64,000 nucleotides of DNA. Source: Callorhinus ursinus (lineage: Eukaryota; Chordata; Mammalia; Carnivora; Otariidae). The notes below the pieces were generated by a model. It was not told the origin of the DNA and searched no databases. It was given only the letters and a program-made list of their open reading frames with translations. Where the stretch lies: the NCBI RefSeq assembly GCF_003265705.1, contig NW_020312785.1, positions 128,037,150 to 128,101,149 of the forward strand, given 5' to 3'. The translations under genes and the position numbers were made by a program. The stretch's first letter is position 1. Each line of letters starts with the position of its first letter. Below are positions 22,506-34,774 of this stretch, one piece after another.

Positions 22506-24764
22506 AAAGCCAACCTACCAAATGGGAAAATATATTTGGAAGAAAAGAAAAGAGATGTACAATGATTCCCTATATTCTTAATCCCTAACTCTTCCTGTCC
22601 TTCTAAAAGCCCCAAGCCACAGTTCATGGCCTCTTCTCCACCTCAAACTCTTATTCACGGCCTAGGCTCTTTTTTACTAACAGGAGTTATAAAAGGGATT
22701 ATGTCAGTGCAGTTCCTAACTAGAAGCAGACGATCAGCCAAGTTAGGATAATTTGAGAAGAGGCTTACAAACGTGTGTAGGCTCTACAAAAACCAGAAGG
22801 TGCTAGAGAACTAATCCAGAATAAAGGCAATGACCCACAGGCTTAGAGGGAATCATGCAGAGAAGGCTATTTTGAGTGAAATATTGAACTTTAGTCAAAG
22901 AAGCCGGTCAGTGGCAACTTGAGCCAGAAAAGTAAATGCTTAGATGTCATTCTTCTCCATCCTGCTGACCTACAGCCTTGGCACCCTATTGGCTAAACCC
23001 AACCAGAAGAGGGAGGGCAAAAAAGACCATGCACTTAAGTGTTATAACTTGGTTGCCTGGCACAGAAAAAGGTTAGAAAGTGGGTCTTGAGGGAGAGTGA
23101 AATTACATACCAAATTCAACCCCTTTACTCTATCAGCATCCTTCTTGCCCTTTGTTCAGGTGAAATGTATCCCCAACACAGGGAATATCTGAAGTCCTAT
23201 TGGACTTCCCTGTAAAATAGGGTGATATCAACTCAAGTCACACTCCCATCCCAAACCTTATATGCTAGCCAAAATGGTGGTTCTTCATAGAAAGTAAAAG
23301 GAAAAAGTGAAAAAACAAGCAATAGGTAACATAAATCATAGTTGCTTCAGTTGTTCTTTCTGTACCTGGTTCCTAAGACCTAAGTTTATAATTAGACTTC
23401 CTTCTACTCCACAAACTTCATTCCTGTGGGTGGTGAGTCAGCAGTCTTGTCTTTAATAGGTTATCATATTTTCTATTAGCCAAGACTATTGGGAAAGGAA
23501 GTATCAAAAGTTCCTCCAGCAAATTCCCTGGATCCCAGAATTGTCTTCCTTGCCCCCACCATGGAATGGAAAAGCAATTCAATTTCTCTCTGGTAATTGG
23601 GATCTATTTCCCCTGCCAAAACGATGACACTATTCTCTACCTATCGGTTCAGTGGCAAAAAAAAGCCTCATATTATATAGAAAGAGAGTAGTTCTAGCTT
23701 CCAATTCATGGGAGCTAAAATTGTGTTACCTGGTGGGAGCATTCCTTGCTTAAACACTAGGACCTCCAAACTCACTGGGCCCAGGGACCCAGCAGAGAGC
23801 AAACAAAAATGTGTATAGTGGATGAATAGATGTAATAATAAAGGGTGCTACTTTCCACCTCCACCCCTTATTCTTGACCCATGCATTTTGAATATAGGGT
23901 AGAAATCATGACAAATATGTATATGTGCATGTGTGCATGTATAATCGTTTATTTAAGCATATGTCTGTATATGTGTATTCCAATTCCCTTTCTTCTTATC
24001 TATCTGGGTGAGGAATCTTAATAAAAGGATCTTGTAAGAACTTTGACAACTATTGTATTTTTTGATGTGTGTGTTTGTGTATGTGTGTGTTAGACAAATG
24101 AAGTACCCAAACTCATCAAGCCTATTCAAGATTAATGAATTCACTTAAAGATGTTTAAGGTTGTAATTAGCTCACAAATTTTTATGTCCAAAACACTGCA
24201 CAACCAACAATGGGTTTTATAAAATCTATTTTATAAAGAAAGAAAAAATGAGTAAATTGAGCAAGGAAAATGAAAATACAACAGAGAATGCACAGACTCC
24301 ATTAAATGATTATAAGTTTATTAAAATTTTAAATAGAGGAAATTCATCAAGTCACTAAGGTAGTAAAACTGTTAAAATATCAGCTCTTGACATGTGTGTC
24401 TACAGAAGCCCACAACTTACATAGTATTCCTTTCTTTCAATATTAAATATTTGGTTATTTACGAGAGTTAACAATGATTAAAATATACTTATGCCTGTTT
24501 CTCCACTTTCTTACTAAAGTTTGCTAAATTTGCTTTCCTGGGGCCTTTAGCCTTACTTTGCCTATCAGCCTGGTTTCAGTATATTTAAATGAAAATGTCT
24601 GATTTTTAAAAAAGAACATTAATAACTCTGTTAAAAGTTGTTTTAAGAATAGGATCTCTTAAGAAAGGCAAATGAACAGAAATATGTTTGGCTTTATATT
24701 ATAATTTTATGTCTATTGGACCAATGAAATATCAGAAATAGGATGCAAGTATCCAAGAAGGTTC
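22506..24764. other. Unassigned non-coding sequence
   Basis: No gene recognised. 23915-23985 and 24060-24095 are TG/CATG-rich alternating purine-pyrimidine stretches but not clean microsatellites. Confidence 0.45.
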
Positions 24765-24935
24765 ACTCATTCATATATTCATTTAACGAATATTTTACAA
24801 CACCTACTATACAACATCCACTGTGGTAGACACTATTATGTGCCCTGGAGGGAGCAAGGAGGATGAGCAAGGTTAATAAATAAAATACAGAAAACACCCT
24901 TAGCCCTCAAGGGACAATAATCCAATATGAAGGAT
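24765..24935 (-). mobile_element. L2 3' end
   Basis: tcatttaacgaatattttac, cacctactatacaacatcca, a tgtggtagacac block and then accctta-ccctcaaggg text are the complement of the L2 terminus. Confidence 0.7.
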
Positions 24936-27900
24936 TCAACACATACATGATGAATGATTAATTAATTACAAGTACGGGATAGTACTAATTTCAGAGGAAG
25001 AGTGCACTAGTGCACTATCAGAGTTCAAAGCAGGAGGAGGTTCATTCTGTGGGCTTAAGGAAACCCACCTTTGGGGAAAAGTTTCCCTCTGAGAACAAAT
25101 AGCCCCTGGCAGCTGAAAAATGGGCCATGAGTGAAGGGATTGATGAGGCAGAAATATTGATTTAAATGGCACTTGCTTTAAATTACTACTTAAAACTAGA
25201 AGTATATAAAGTCATCCATGGAAAGAAAATAAAAATAAAAGAGGCTTATGCCTTAACTTCAGACATATGGGCATTTGCTGGTTGGGGGACTGGGAGGGTC
25301 ACTTAGGATTAAATGATTAAGTGAAGGGCACTGAGAAAGAGAGGTTTAAAAATAATGAAGATAATATCTATTATGAAAGCAAAAGTTTCAGTGATAATTT
25401 CAACTGGTCAGCCCCAACTTGGTGCCTTTAGCAGAAAACAACACCCCCAGCGTGCAGTTGGGGCTAGCTAGGCCTGAACAGCACAGCTTTACTCACGGAA
25501 AACACCCCAGATTCTCTAAACTCCTTTTCACATTGCTGTTTCTCTCACACTCTTTTGCACTCATTATTTCCAGGCTTCTGACTCCACTTCCCTTTTGGCC
25601 CTACATCCAGCCCTTAAACCTGACTTGTTCTCTAGTTCAGTGTTTTTGAGCATTTCAGCATCTGCAGACCATTCATTTGGGATTTGGTGCACAGATAAAC
25701 CACCAATTTTAGATTATTTTTAAATCCTGTCCAAAACAACAAAGCAATATTGTAAACTAGTATTACTACTACTACTACTAGTTTAATAGTGATGAAGAGT
25801 GAAGTTTTCTTTCAGCAAAGTTTCTATAGCAACTATTTGTGATGCAGTGCTGAATAGCTTGGAGCATAGATCTGATTTTCTATTCAGACAGTTTCATCTT
25901 ATTTTCCTTTTCTTTATTTCTGTTAAATGTAAAACTTCAAATTTACATATGCCATCATCAGTGGAAGCAATGGCCCAAACAGGAGCCTAAAAATTATGGA
26001 GACATATCTTGATATACTACTTTAAAAGCACCATCAGATGCTAAAATAATAAGTATACTATAACCAAAAAGGAAAAAATGGCCTATTTCTACTTGTGAAA
26101 TAATGGAAACTTGTTTGCTAGTTTGTGTTTTGATTGCATTCAGCTTTAAAAGGGTTTTTTTTTAGAGTTATAATCTATAGCAAGCTTTAGATATGGTTTA
26201 TAAAAATCTCCAATATGTCATTGTTGTGTTTCTTCAATAAAAAGTAAAAATCATGAAATATAAAAGAACATCAACTCTGAACAATCATTTTGGGTTGTGG
26301 AATCACAATATGGTATTCATTTAAATTCTGGTATTTTATCAGGTCTTCTACACATTGACATTAAAGAACACTAACATGGTTTTACTGGCATTACTATTAT
26401 TATGAAAATTTTAGAAAATCATCCCTCATTGTAAAACCTCATGTGCGCTCCAGGGTGGAATATCTATATACTCACATTGGATGCTAAATGAACTTACTAA
26501 AAAATGTCCATTTCCTTCAAGGCTGACTTGAGATTAGAATAAGTATTTTCATTGCCAGACGTTCTGGGTAAGCAAACCGGTCTATCGATGGACATCATGA
26601 TATCTGCCTTTATTTATGTAGTAACGCCCATCGTTCTCTGCACATAGCTAGCACTCCTTATCTACTACTCCCAAAACAAATTCCTTATTTACAGCATAAC
26701 TTACAAAGAAAAACGACATTAACTTCTGGGAGCACGGGGTTTCACTGAAAAACAGAACAAAAAGGCATCAGTGTGCTTCAGAAACTGATCCATACTACCC
26801 ACAGCTGTGGCTTCAGCTCCCTGTAAATATCTATTAATACATATACAAGAGTAACTGCACCTTCATGCTAACTGCATTTTATATTATGTAATAGCTCACA
26901 GTGTCATTTGAAAGAGGAATTTTTCCAATGCCTCTTCTACTTTTACTTTGAACATGATTTTAATCATTTACTTCCAGTCTGGTTTTATTATCATCTCCAA
27001 AATTGATGTACTGATGTTTACCTGATGTTGATTGATTACCTGATGTTATGAGGAGTGCCACTATGATTATGCCATCATAATAGTTTCACATATTATCCAT
27101 ATCAAATAACTAAGTTCATTAATTTTATATTAAAAAGAATTATTTTGCCCTTGTTTGGGGGAAAAATATCAATTGTTTTAACAAAGACATTTAAAGACAA
27201 GGGCTTCATTTACAAGGTATGTTAAATACACATGGCTTTTTGTCACTGACTGACAAATTCTCATACAAAAAGAAAATTGTTACCAGTCCAATAAAATATA
27301 CTGTATACATGTTCATTATCACATTTTCTATTTATAGCTCATATTTTGGGAAATAAATTCATCCTCAGCAATTCCTCTTTTTCAATCCAGTACTTGGCTA
27401 AATCCACTTCACTGTTTTCATCCTGTAATTTTTCTACCTTTCCTTAATTCTTGTCTTTGGTTCCTTACCCTAGATTGGGTCTTCCTAAACTAACCCCAAC
27501 TTCTCTGACTCTGAAGTTCAGCACACTCTCTCTTAACAAATTTTGAAGTCAGTCCCTGTCCCCAGAGCTTCATAGAGAAGGTGAGAAGTGTAGCACCCCA
27601 TGGGGGGAGGCATTATAACCAGGTCAGCCTGTGAGCTCCTCCTACTAAGGAAAGAGGATCAGGTAGCTTCTTTTAGAGTTTTGGCTCATCTACATTCACA
27701 GCTTTGCTGCACTATTTAAAGATGTCCTTTTACGTATTAAGTCTAAGCTGGATATAATGGCAGCATTTTAGTTAGCAAGGTAACTACTACTTGCTACATC
27801 TTCGGGACAACCTTCCTGCATATGTTAGTCCATTTGAATTATGTCAGTGCAAAGCCCTTCCTCTATGCTGACAACCCATCTATGTCCAATTTCTTTTCCC

Positions 27901-29038
27901 CCCTCAAAGTTTGTGGGATTTTTAAAATTGTAATAACTTATCATCAAGAAAAAATTTACAGAATGCATAATGGTTTTAAAAAGGCACTGAATTCCTATTC
28001 TCTTAAAAAAGTTGAATTGGAACTTAGTTTCTTTATGTCATCCTTCATACTGATACATCTATGTTGCATCAGAAAAAAATTCACAAATATTACCATTCAC
28101 TATATTTTCTTCTCTCTGGACATTTCTCTTGTTTTATAGGATGAAGTTGATGTATTCTCTCTTAAAGCCAACATCTTTCCCCTAAAAGTTGGACTTAATT
28201 TATTTAAAGCCCCGTGGGCAGAATAATCAATAGAGGGTTCAATTGAAAAGGTTGTCAAGAACATGAGTCAGACAATATTTCTATATTGGTCTACTTAATC
28301 ATCTGTTTTGATTGAGTAGACCAATTAGTTGGTTGAAGAATTAATCAATTCACTGAATTAAATTATTTTAGCACATGAGTAGACCAGGCAAGAAATTCAA
28401 ATGAGTGAAGTGACTCACCCAGAAGAATGAAGTAAGTGTAGAGGAAGGAGAAACTAGCAAATTAAAGAAGGAAGGTGTCATACAAAGGAGACAGCCACCA
28501 TTCTAGTCCTCCTGTGAAATGGGAGACTAACTTTGCAATAAATTTAGATTTATCACGCTGGAAATCTGATTTTAAAGAAAAATCTCCAAACTTTTAAAAG
28601 TTGTCAGTCAATGCATTTGTAATTTCTAAAACCATGACACGGTTTACTAAATCAGTGACTTATAGGTTAGATATGCCTTTTAGGCCACTGTTTTTTACCT
28701 CCTTTTTAGAATCAGATGGATATAATAAAAGGAACAATCATAAGTGTCTTTGCCGATGCATAATGTGAACACATATACTTTCAACAATACCTACCTCCAC
28801 AGACACACACAAAATAAGTCGTCATAAATTATTTCTTATGAAGAATAATTATACATGCATGCATATATGTGTGTATATGAATAGAGGTACACAATCTTTT
28901 CCCTAGTCTTAGCCAGAATTGAGAGTTGCTCCCAATAAAACAAAATCCGGTTCTTACCACATCATTAATTAACCTCCCAAAAGCTCTTCATTTTAAGAGA
29001 GTTCATAGGATGTATCATGTTCCCAAAATTTCTGATCG
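24936..29038. other. Mostly unassigned non-coding sequence
   Basis: Over 4 kb with no recognised gene or confident repeat except a short (ACT)n run near 25762-25781 and the hairpin at 28285-28325. Several frames of 60-105 codons (for example 27822-28139) lack domains. This is one of the largest repeat-poor blocks and could hold conserved non-coding elements that I cannot test. Confidence 0.45.
28285..28325. repeat. Short hairpin: 17-base arms, 7-base loop
   Basis: attggtctacttaatca (28285-28301) pairs with tgattgagtagaccaat (28309-28325); the single non-Watson-Crick pair is a G-T wobble. It lies in sequence I cannot assign to a repeat. Confidence 0.93.
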
Positions 29039-29625
29039 CAATCTTTTTTTTTTTTTTGGTTTCAGAGATAGAATTCAGTGATTCATCAGTTGTACATAAC
29101 ACCCAGTGCTCGTTACATCAAGTGCCCTCCTTAATGCCCATCACCAAATTATCCCTTCTCCCCACCCACTTCCCCTCCAGCAACCCTCAGTTTGTTTCCT
29201 AGAGTTCAGTATCTCTTACGGTTTGCTCCCTCTCAATTTTCATCTTACTTTATTTTTCCTTCCCTTCCCCTATATTCATGTTTTGTTTCTGAAATTCTAC
29301 ATGTGAGTGAAATAATATGTTATTTGTCTTTCTCTATTTACTTATTTCACTTAGCATACTACCTTCTAGTTCCATTCATGTCATTGCAAATGGTAAGATT
29401 TCATTCTTTTTGATGGCTGAGTAATATTCCATTGTATATATGTACCACCTCTTCTTTACCCATTCATCTGTCAATGGACATCTGGGCTCTTTGCATAGTT
29501 TGGCTCTTGTAGACACTGCTGCTATAAACATTGGGATACACTTCGAATCACTATGTCTGTACCTTTGGATAAATACCTAGTAGTGCAATTGCTGTATCAT
29601 AGGGTAGCTCTATTTTTAACTTTTT

Positions 29626-29807
29626 AAAAAAGATTTTATTTATTTGAGAGAGAGAGTGAGAGAGAGAGCACGAGAAGGGGGAGGGGCAGAGTGAGAAGCA
29701 AACTCCCCACTGAGCAGGAAGTCCAATGTAGGGCTTGATCCCTGGACTCTGGGATCATGAACTGAGCTGAAGGCAGATGCTTAACTGACTGAGCTCCCCA
29801 GGCGCCC
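29626..29807 (-). mobile_element. SINEC inserted in the old L1, 16-base TSD
   Basis: Complement of a SINEC: poly-T side aaaaagattttatttatttg, GA-rich body, tgagcaggaagtccaatgta, ctccccaggcgcc. The host word ctatttttaacttttt is duplicated exactly at 29610-29625 and 29808-29823. Confidence 0.97.
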
Positions 29808-30114
29808 CTATTTTTAACTTTTTGAGGAACCTCCATACTGTTTTTCAGAGTGGCTGCACCAGTTTACACTCCTACCAGCAATATAAGGTTCCCCTTTCTC
29901 CACATCCTCACCAACATCTGTTGGTTCCTGAGTTGTTCATTTTAGCCATTCTGACTGCTGTGAGATGGTATCTCATTGTGGTTTTGATTTGTATTTCCCT
30001 GATGCCAAGTGATGTCGAACATTTTTTCACCTGTCTGTGGGCCATTTGTATGTCTTCTTTGGAGAAAAGTCTGTTCATGTCTTCTGCCTATTTCTTAACT
30101 GGATTTTTTGTTTT

Positions 30115-30621
30115 TTAGGTGTTGAATTTGGTAAGTTCTATATAGATTTTGGATACTAGCCCTTTATCTGATAATACATTTGCAAATATCTTCTCCCATT
30201 CTGTTGGTTGTCTTCTAGTATTGTGGACTGTTTCCTTTGCTGTACAAAAGCTTTTTATTTTGATGAAGTCCCAGTAGTTCATTTGTGCTTTTGTTTCTCT
30301 TGCCTTTAGAGATGTGTTTAGCAAGAAGCTACTGTAACCAAGGACACAGAGGTTGCTGTCTGTGTTCTTCTCCAGGGATTTGATGGATTCCTGTCTCACA
30401 TTTAGGTCTTTCCTCCATTCAGAGGGTTTTTTTTGTGTGTATATTGTAAGAAAGTGGTCCAGTTTCAATCTTCTGGAAGAGGCTGTCCAATTTTCCCAGT
30501 ACCATTTATTTAAGAGACTTTCTTTTTTCCATTGGGTATTCTTTCCTGCTTTGTCGAAGATTAGTTGACCATAGAGTTGAAGGTCTGTTTCTGGGTTCTC
30601 TATTCTGTTCCATTGATCCAC
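30115..30621 (-). pseudogene. L1 ORF2 C-terminal remnant of the old L1 (168 codons)
   Basis: ORF2 is the L1 endonuclease/reverse transcriptase that carries out target-primed reverse transcription. This open stretch covers part of the C-terminal third: it starts at MDQWNRIE, passes LIFDKAGKNTQWKKESLLNK and WENWTASSRRLKLDHFLT, then [18 protein letters not shown] and QPTEWEKIFANVLSDKGL. No endonuclease or RT active site lies in it. It ends near an in-frame stop, whereas intact ORF2 continues. It serves as an in-window reference for the same region of the younger L1. Confidence 0.88.
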
Positions 30622-31874
30622 GTGTCTGTTTTTGTGCCAGTACCATATTGTCTAGATGACTGTAGCTTTGTAATATAGCTTGAAGTCTGGAATTCTGATG
30701 CCTCTAGATTTGGTTTTCTTTTTCAACATTCTTTTGGCTATTCAGGGTCTTTAGTAGTTCCATACAAATTTTAGGATTGTTTATTCCAGCTCTATGAAAA
30801 AACCTGATGGTATTTTTTTATTTTATTATGTTATGTTAATCACCATATATTACATCATTAGTTTTTGATGTAGTGTTCCATGATTCATTCTTTGCATATA
30901 ACATCCAGTGCTCTATTCAATACATGCCCTCTTTAATACCCATCACCAGGCTAACCCATCCTCCCACCCACCTCCCCTCTAGAACCCTCAGATTGTTTCT
31001 CAAGTCCATCATCTCTCAGGGTTCGTCTCCCCCTCCAATTTCCCCCCCCTTCATTTTTCCCTTCCTACTATCTTCTTTTTTTTTTTAACATATAATGTAG
31101 TACTTGTTTCAGAGGTACAGGTCTGTGATTCAACAGTCTTACACACTTCACAGCACTCACCATAGCACATACCCTCCCCAATGTCTATCACCCAGCCACC
31201 CCATCCCTCCCACCCCCCACCACTCCAGCAACCCTCAGTTTGTTTCCTGAGATTAAGAATTCCTCATATCAGTGAGGTCATATGATACATGTCTTTCTCT
31301 GATTGACATATTTCGCTCAGCATAACACCCTCCAGTCCCATCCATGTCATTGCAAATGGCAAGATTTCATTTCTTTTGATGGCTACATGATATTCCATAT
31401 ATATATACCACATCTTCTTTATCCATTCATCTGTCAATGGACATCTTGGCTCTTTCCATAGTTTGGCTATTGTGGACATTGCTGTTATAAACATCAGGGT
31501 GCAAGTACCCCTTCAGATCACTACATTTGTATCTTTGGGGTAAATACCCAGTAGTGCAATTGTTGGGTTGTAAGGTAGCTCTATTTTCAACTGTTTGAGG
31601 AAGCTCCATACTGTTTTCCAGAGTGGCTGCACCAGCTTGCATTCCCACCAACAGTGTAGGAGGGTTCCCCTTTCTCCTCATGCCTGCCAACATCTGTCAT
31701 TTCCTGACTTGTTAATTTTAGCCATTCTGACTGGTGCACAGTGGTATCTCATTGAGGTTTTGATTTGGATTTCCCTGATGCCGGGCGATGTTGAACACTT
31801 TTTCATGTGTCTGTTGGCCATTTGGATGTCTTCTTTGGAAAAATGTCTGTTCATGTCTTCTGTCCATTTCTTGA

Positions 31875-33074
31875 TTAGATTATTTGTTCTTTGGGTGTTG
31901 AGTTTGATAGTTCTTTATAGATTTTGGATAATAGCCCTTTATCTGATATGTCATTTGCTAATATCTTCTCCCATTCTGTCCGTTGTCTTTTGGTTTTGTT
32001 GACTGTTTCCTTTGTTGTGCAAAAGCTTTTTACCTTGATGAAGTCCCAGTAGTTCATTTCCTTAGTGGTTATAGGTCTGTTCAGGTTTTCTATTTCTTCC
32101 TGGTTCAGTTTTGGTAGTTGATACATCTCTAGGAATGCATCCATTTCTTCCAGATTATCTAATTTGCTGGCATAAAGTTGATCATTATATGTTCTTATAA
32201 TTGTTTGTATTTCTTTGGTGTTGGTTGTGATCGCTCCTCTTTCATTCATGATTTTAATTATTTGGGTCCCTTCTCTTTTCTTTTGGATAAGTCTGTCCAG
32301 GGATTTATCAATCTTGTTAATTCTTTCAAAGAACCAGCTCCTAGTTTCGTTGATCTGTTCTACTGTTCTTTTGGTTTCTATTTCCTTGATTTCTGCTCTG
32401 ATCTTTATTATTTCTCTTCTCCTGCTGGGTTTAGGCTTTATTTGCTGTTCTTTCTCCAGCTCCTTTAGGTGTAGGGTTAGGTTGTGTATTTGAGACCTTT
32501 CTTGTTTCTTGAGAAAGGCTTGTATTGCTATATACTTTCTTCTTAGGACTGCCTTTGCTGCATCCCAAAGATTTTGAACAGTTGTGTTTTCATTTTCATT
32601 GGTTTCCATGAATTTTTTTAATTCTTCTTTAATATCCTGGTTGACCCATTCATTCTTTAGCAGGATGCTCTTTAGCCTCCATGTATTTGAGTTCTTTCTG
32701 ACTTTCCTCTTGTGATTGAGTTCTAGTTTCAAAGCACTGTGGTCCAAAAATACACAGGGAATGATCCCAATCTTTTGGCACCAGTTGAGACCTGATTTGT
32801 GACCTAGAATGTGATCTATTCTGGAGAATGTTCCATGGGCACTAGAGAAGAATGTGTATTCCGTTGCTTTGGGATGGAATGTTCTGAATATATCTGTGAA
32901 GTCCATTTGGTCCAGTGTGTCATTTAAAGTCTTTATTTCCCTGTTGATCTTTTGCTTAGATGATCTGTCCATTTCAGTGAGGGGGGTGTGAAAGTTCCCT
33001 AATATTATTGTATTGTTGTTGATGTGTTTCTTTGCTTTTGTTATTAATTGGCTTATATCATTAGGTGCTCCCAT
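31875..33074 (-). pseudogene. 399-codon frame: L1 endonuclease C-part fused to ORF2 C-terminal region
   Basis: The longest open frame in the window. Residues about 1-120 are the C-terminal part of the endonuclease, with [11 protein letters not shown] near 26-36, [10 protein letters not shown] near 84-93 and [12 protein letters not shown] near 108-119. The usual SDH catalytic triplet reads LDH here. Residues 120-338 are the linker before RT, including [15 protein letters not shown] and LNRPITTKE. At 339/340 the frame jumps to [19 protein letters not shown], which normally lies several hundred residues downstream, so the entire RT is gone. The frame stays open across the junction. The start is only the first Met after the SINE break; no translation is implied. 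Confidence 0.9.
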
Positions 33075-33160
33075 GTTAGGGGAATAGATATTTAAAATTG
33101 TTAGATCTTCTTATTGGATAGACCCTTTAAGTATGATATGATGTCCTTCCTCATCTCGTT

Positions 33161-33351
33161 AAGTTTTTTTTTAATTTTATTTATTTGAGAGAGAGAATGA
33201 GATAGAGAGAGCATGAGAGGGGGGAGGGTCAGAGGGAGAAGCAGACTCCCTGCTGAGCAGGGAGCCCGATGCGGGACTTGATCCCAGGACTCCAGGATCA
33301 TGACCTGAGCCGAAGGCAGTCGCCCAACCAAATGAGCCACCCAGGTGCCCC
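33161..33351 (-). mobile_element. SINEC inserted in ORF2 of the younger L1
   Basis: Complement of a near-consensus SINEC: poly-T, GA body, agactccctgctgagcaggg, gatcatgacctgagccgaag, gccacccaggtgcccc. L1 text resumes with ttcatcttttattatagtct. The TSD is short or blurred (tcatct-type words on both sides). It splits the endonuclease, so it postdates both L1 insertions. Confidence 0.95.
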
Positions 33352-33707
33352 TTCATCTTTTATTATAGTCTTTGGTTTAAAATCTAATTTGTCTGATATA
33401 AGGATTGCCACCCCAGCTTTCTTTTGGTGTCCATTAGCATGGTAAATGTTTTCCACCCCCTCACTTTAGATCTGGAGGTGTCTTTGGGTCTAAAATGAGT
33501 CTCTTGCAGGCAGCACATCGATGGGTCTTGTTTTTTTATCCAATCTGATAGCCTGTGTCTTTTGATTGGGGCATTCAGCCCATTTACATTCAGGGTAACT
33601 ACTGAAAGATAGGAATTTAGTGCCATTGTATTGCCTGTAAGGTGACTGTTACTGTAGATTGTCTGTGTTCCTTTCTGGTCTATGTTACTTTTAGGCTCTC
33701 TCTTTGC

Positions 33708-34600
33708 TTAGAGGACCCCTTTCAGTATTTCTTGGAGGGCTGGTTTCATGTTTACAAATTCCTTTAGTTTTTGTTTGTCCTAGAAGCTTTTTATCTCTCC
33801 TTCTATTTTCAATGACAGCCTAGCTGGATATAGTATTCTTGGCTGCATATTTTTCTCATTTAGTGCTCTGAATATATCATGCCAGTCCTTTCTGGCCTGC
33901 CGGGTCTCTGTGGATAGGTCTGTTGCCAATCTAATGTTTCTGCCATTGTAGGTTACAGATCTCTTCTCCTGAGCTGCTTTCAGGATTTTCTCTTTGTCTC
34001 TGAGACTAGAGTTTTTCTATTAGATGTCAGGGTGTTGACCTATTTTTATTGATTTTGAGGGGGGTTCTCTGTGCCCCCTAGATTTTGATGCCTGTTTCCT
34101 TCCCAAAATTAGGGAAGGTCTCTGCTATAATTTGCTCCAGTATACCTTCTGCCCCTCTCTCTCTTTCTTCTTCTTCTGGGATCCCAATTATTCTAATATT
34201 GTTTTGTCTTATGGTATCACTTATCTCTTGAATTCTGCCCTCATGATCCAGTAGTTGTTTCTTTCTCTTTTTCTCAGCTTATTTTTTTTTTTTTTGGACT
34301 TCTATATCACTAATTCTCTCTTCTGCCTCATTTATCCTAGCAGTTAGAGCCTCCATTTTTGATCGCACCTCATTGATAGCCTCTTTGATTTCGACTTGGT
34401 TAGATTTTAGTTCTTTTATTTCTCCAGAAAGGGTTTCTCTAATATCTTCCATGCTTTTTTCAAGCCCAGCTAGTATCTTTATAATCATCATTCTGAACTC
34501 TAGTTCCAACACCTTACTAATGTCCATGTTGATTAGGTCCCTGGCAGTCAGTACTGCCTCTTATTCTTTTTATTGAGGTAATTTTTTCCATCTTGTCATT
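33708..34600 (-). pseudogene. L1 ORF1 remnant of the younger L1
   Basis: ORF1p is the L1 RNA-binding chaperone. The open piece at 34279-34527 (82 codons) is its coiled coil: MDISKVLELEFRMMIIKILA, then heptad-like KSMEDIRETLSGEIKELKSN and RINEAEERISDIEVQ, ending in a lysine run at an A-homopolymer with a frame break. The C-terminal RNA-binding region is readable in pieces (ETRQARKDWHDIFRALNEKN near 33890) and contains an in-frame TAG where a serine codon is expected (KSF-stop-DKQK). The start region also holds a stop. Confidence 0.85.
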
Positions 34601-34774
34601 TTGCCCAGAGGACAATAGATGAATGGGACAACAAAATGCTAACAGGGTAACAATGACCCCAGAAAAATATACACTAAAGAAATCAGAAGAGACCTGAAAC
34701 CAGGGCAAAAGAAAGGGAAAGAAAGAATACAAGGGAAAAAAAGGAAAAGAAAAAGATAAAAAAAAAATATGATC

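Larger units (their letters stand above)
31264..33626 (-). pseudogene. L1 ORF2 of the younger L1, broken and lacking RT
   Basis: Starts at MALNSYLSVVTLNVNGLN (endonuclease start, with the Asn of LNVNGLN and CCLQETHF containing the catalytic Glu). It is cut by a SINE at 33161-33351 and resumes as a 399-codon frame (31875-33074). It then breaks near 31875. C-terminal scraps persist to about 31264, including TDEWIKKMWYIY. The RT domain (fingers, palm, YADD) is absent by deletion at about 32057. It cannot supply retrotransposition activity. Confidence 0.9.

Noticed and set aside
25001..25016. Perfect 16-base palindrome agtgcactagtgcact
   Set aside because: No loop or extended stem; a single short palindrome is expected by chance at this scale.
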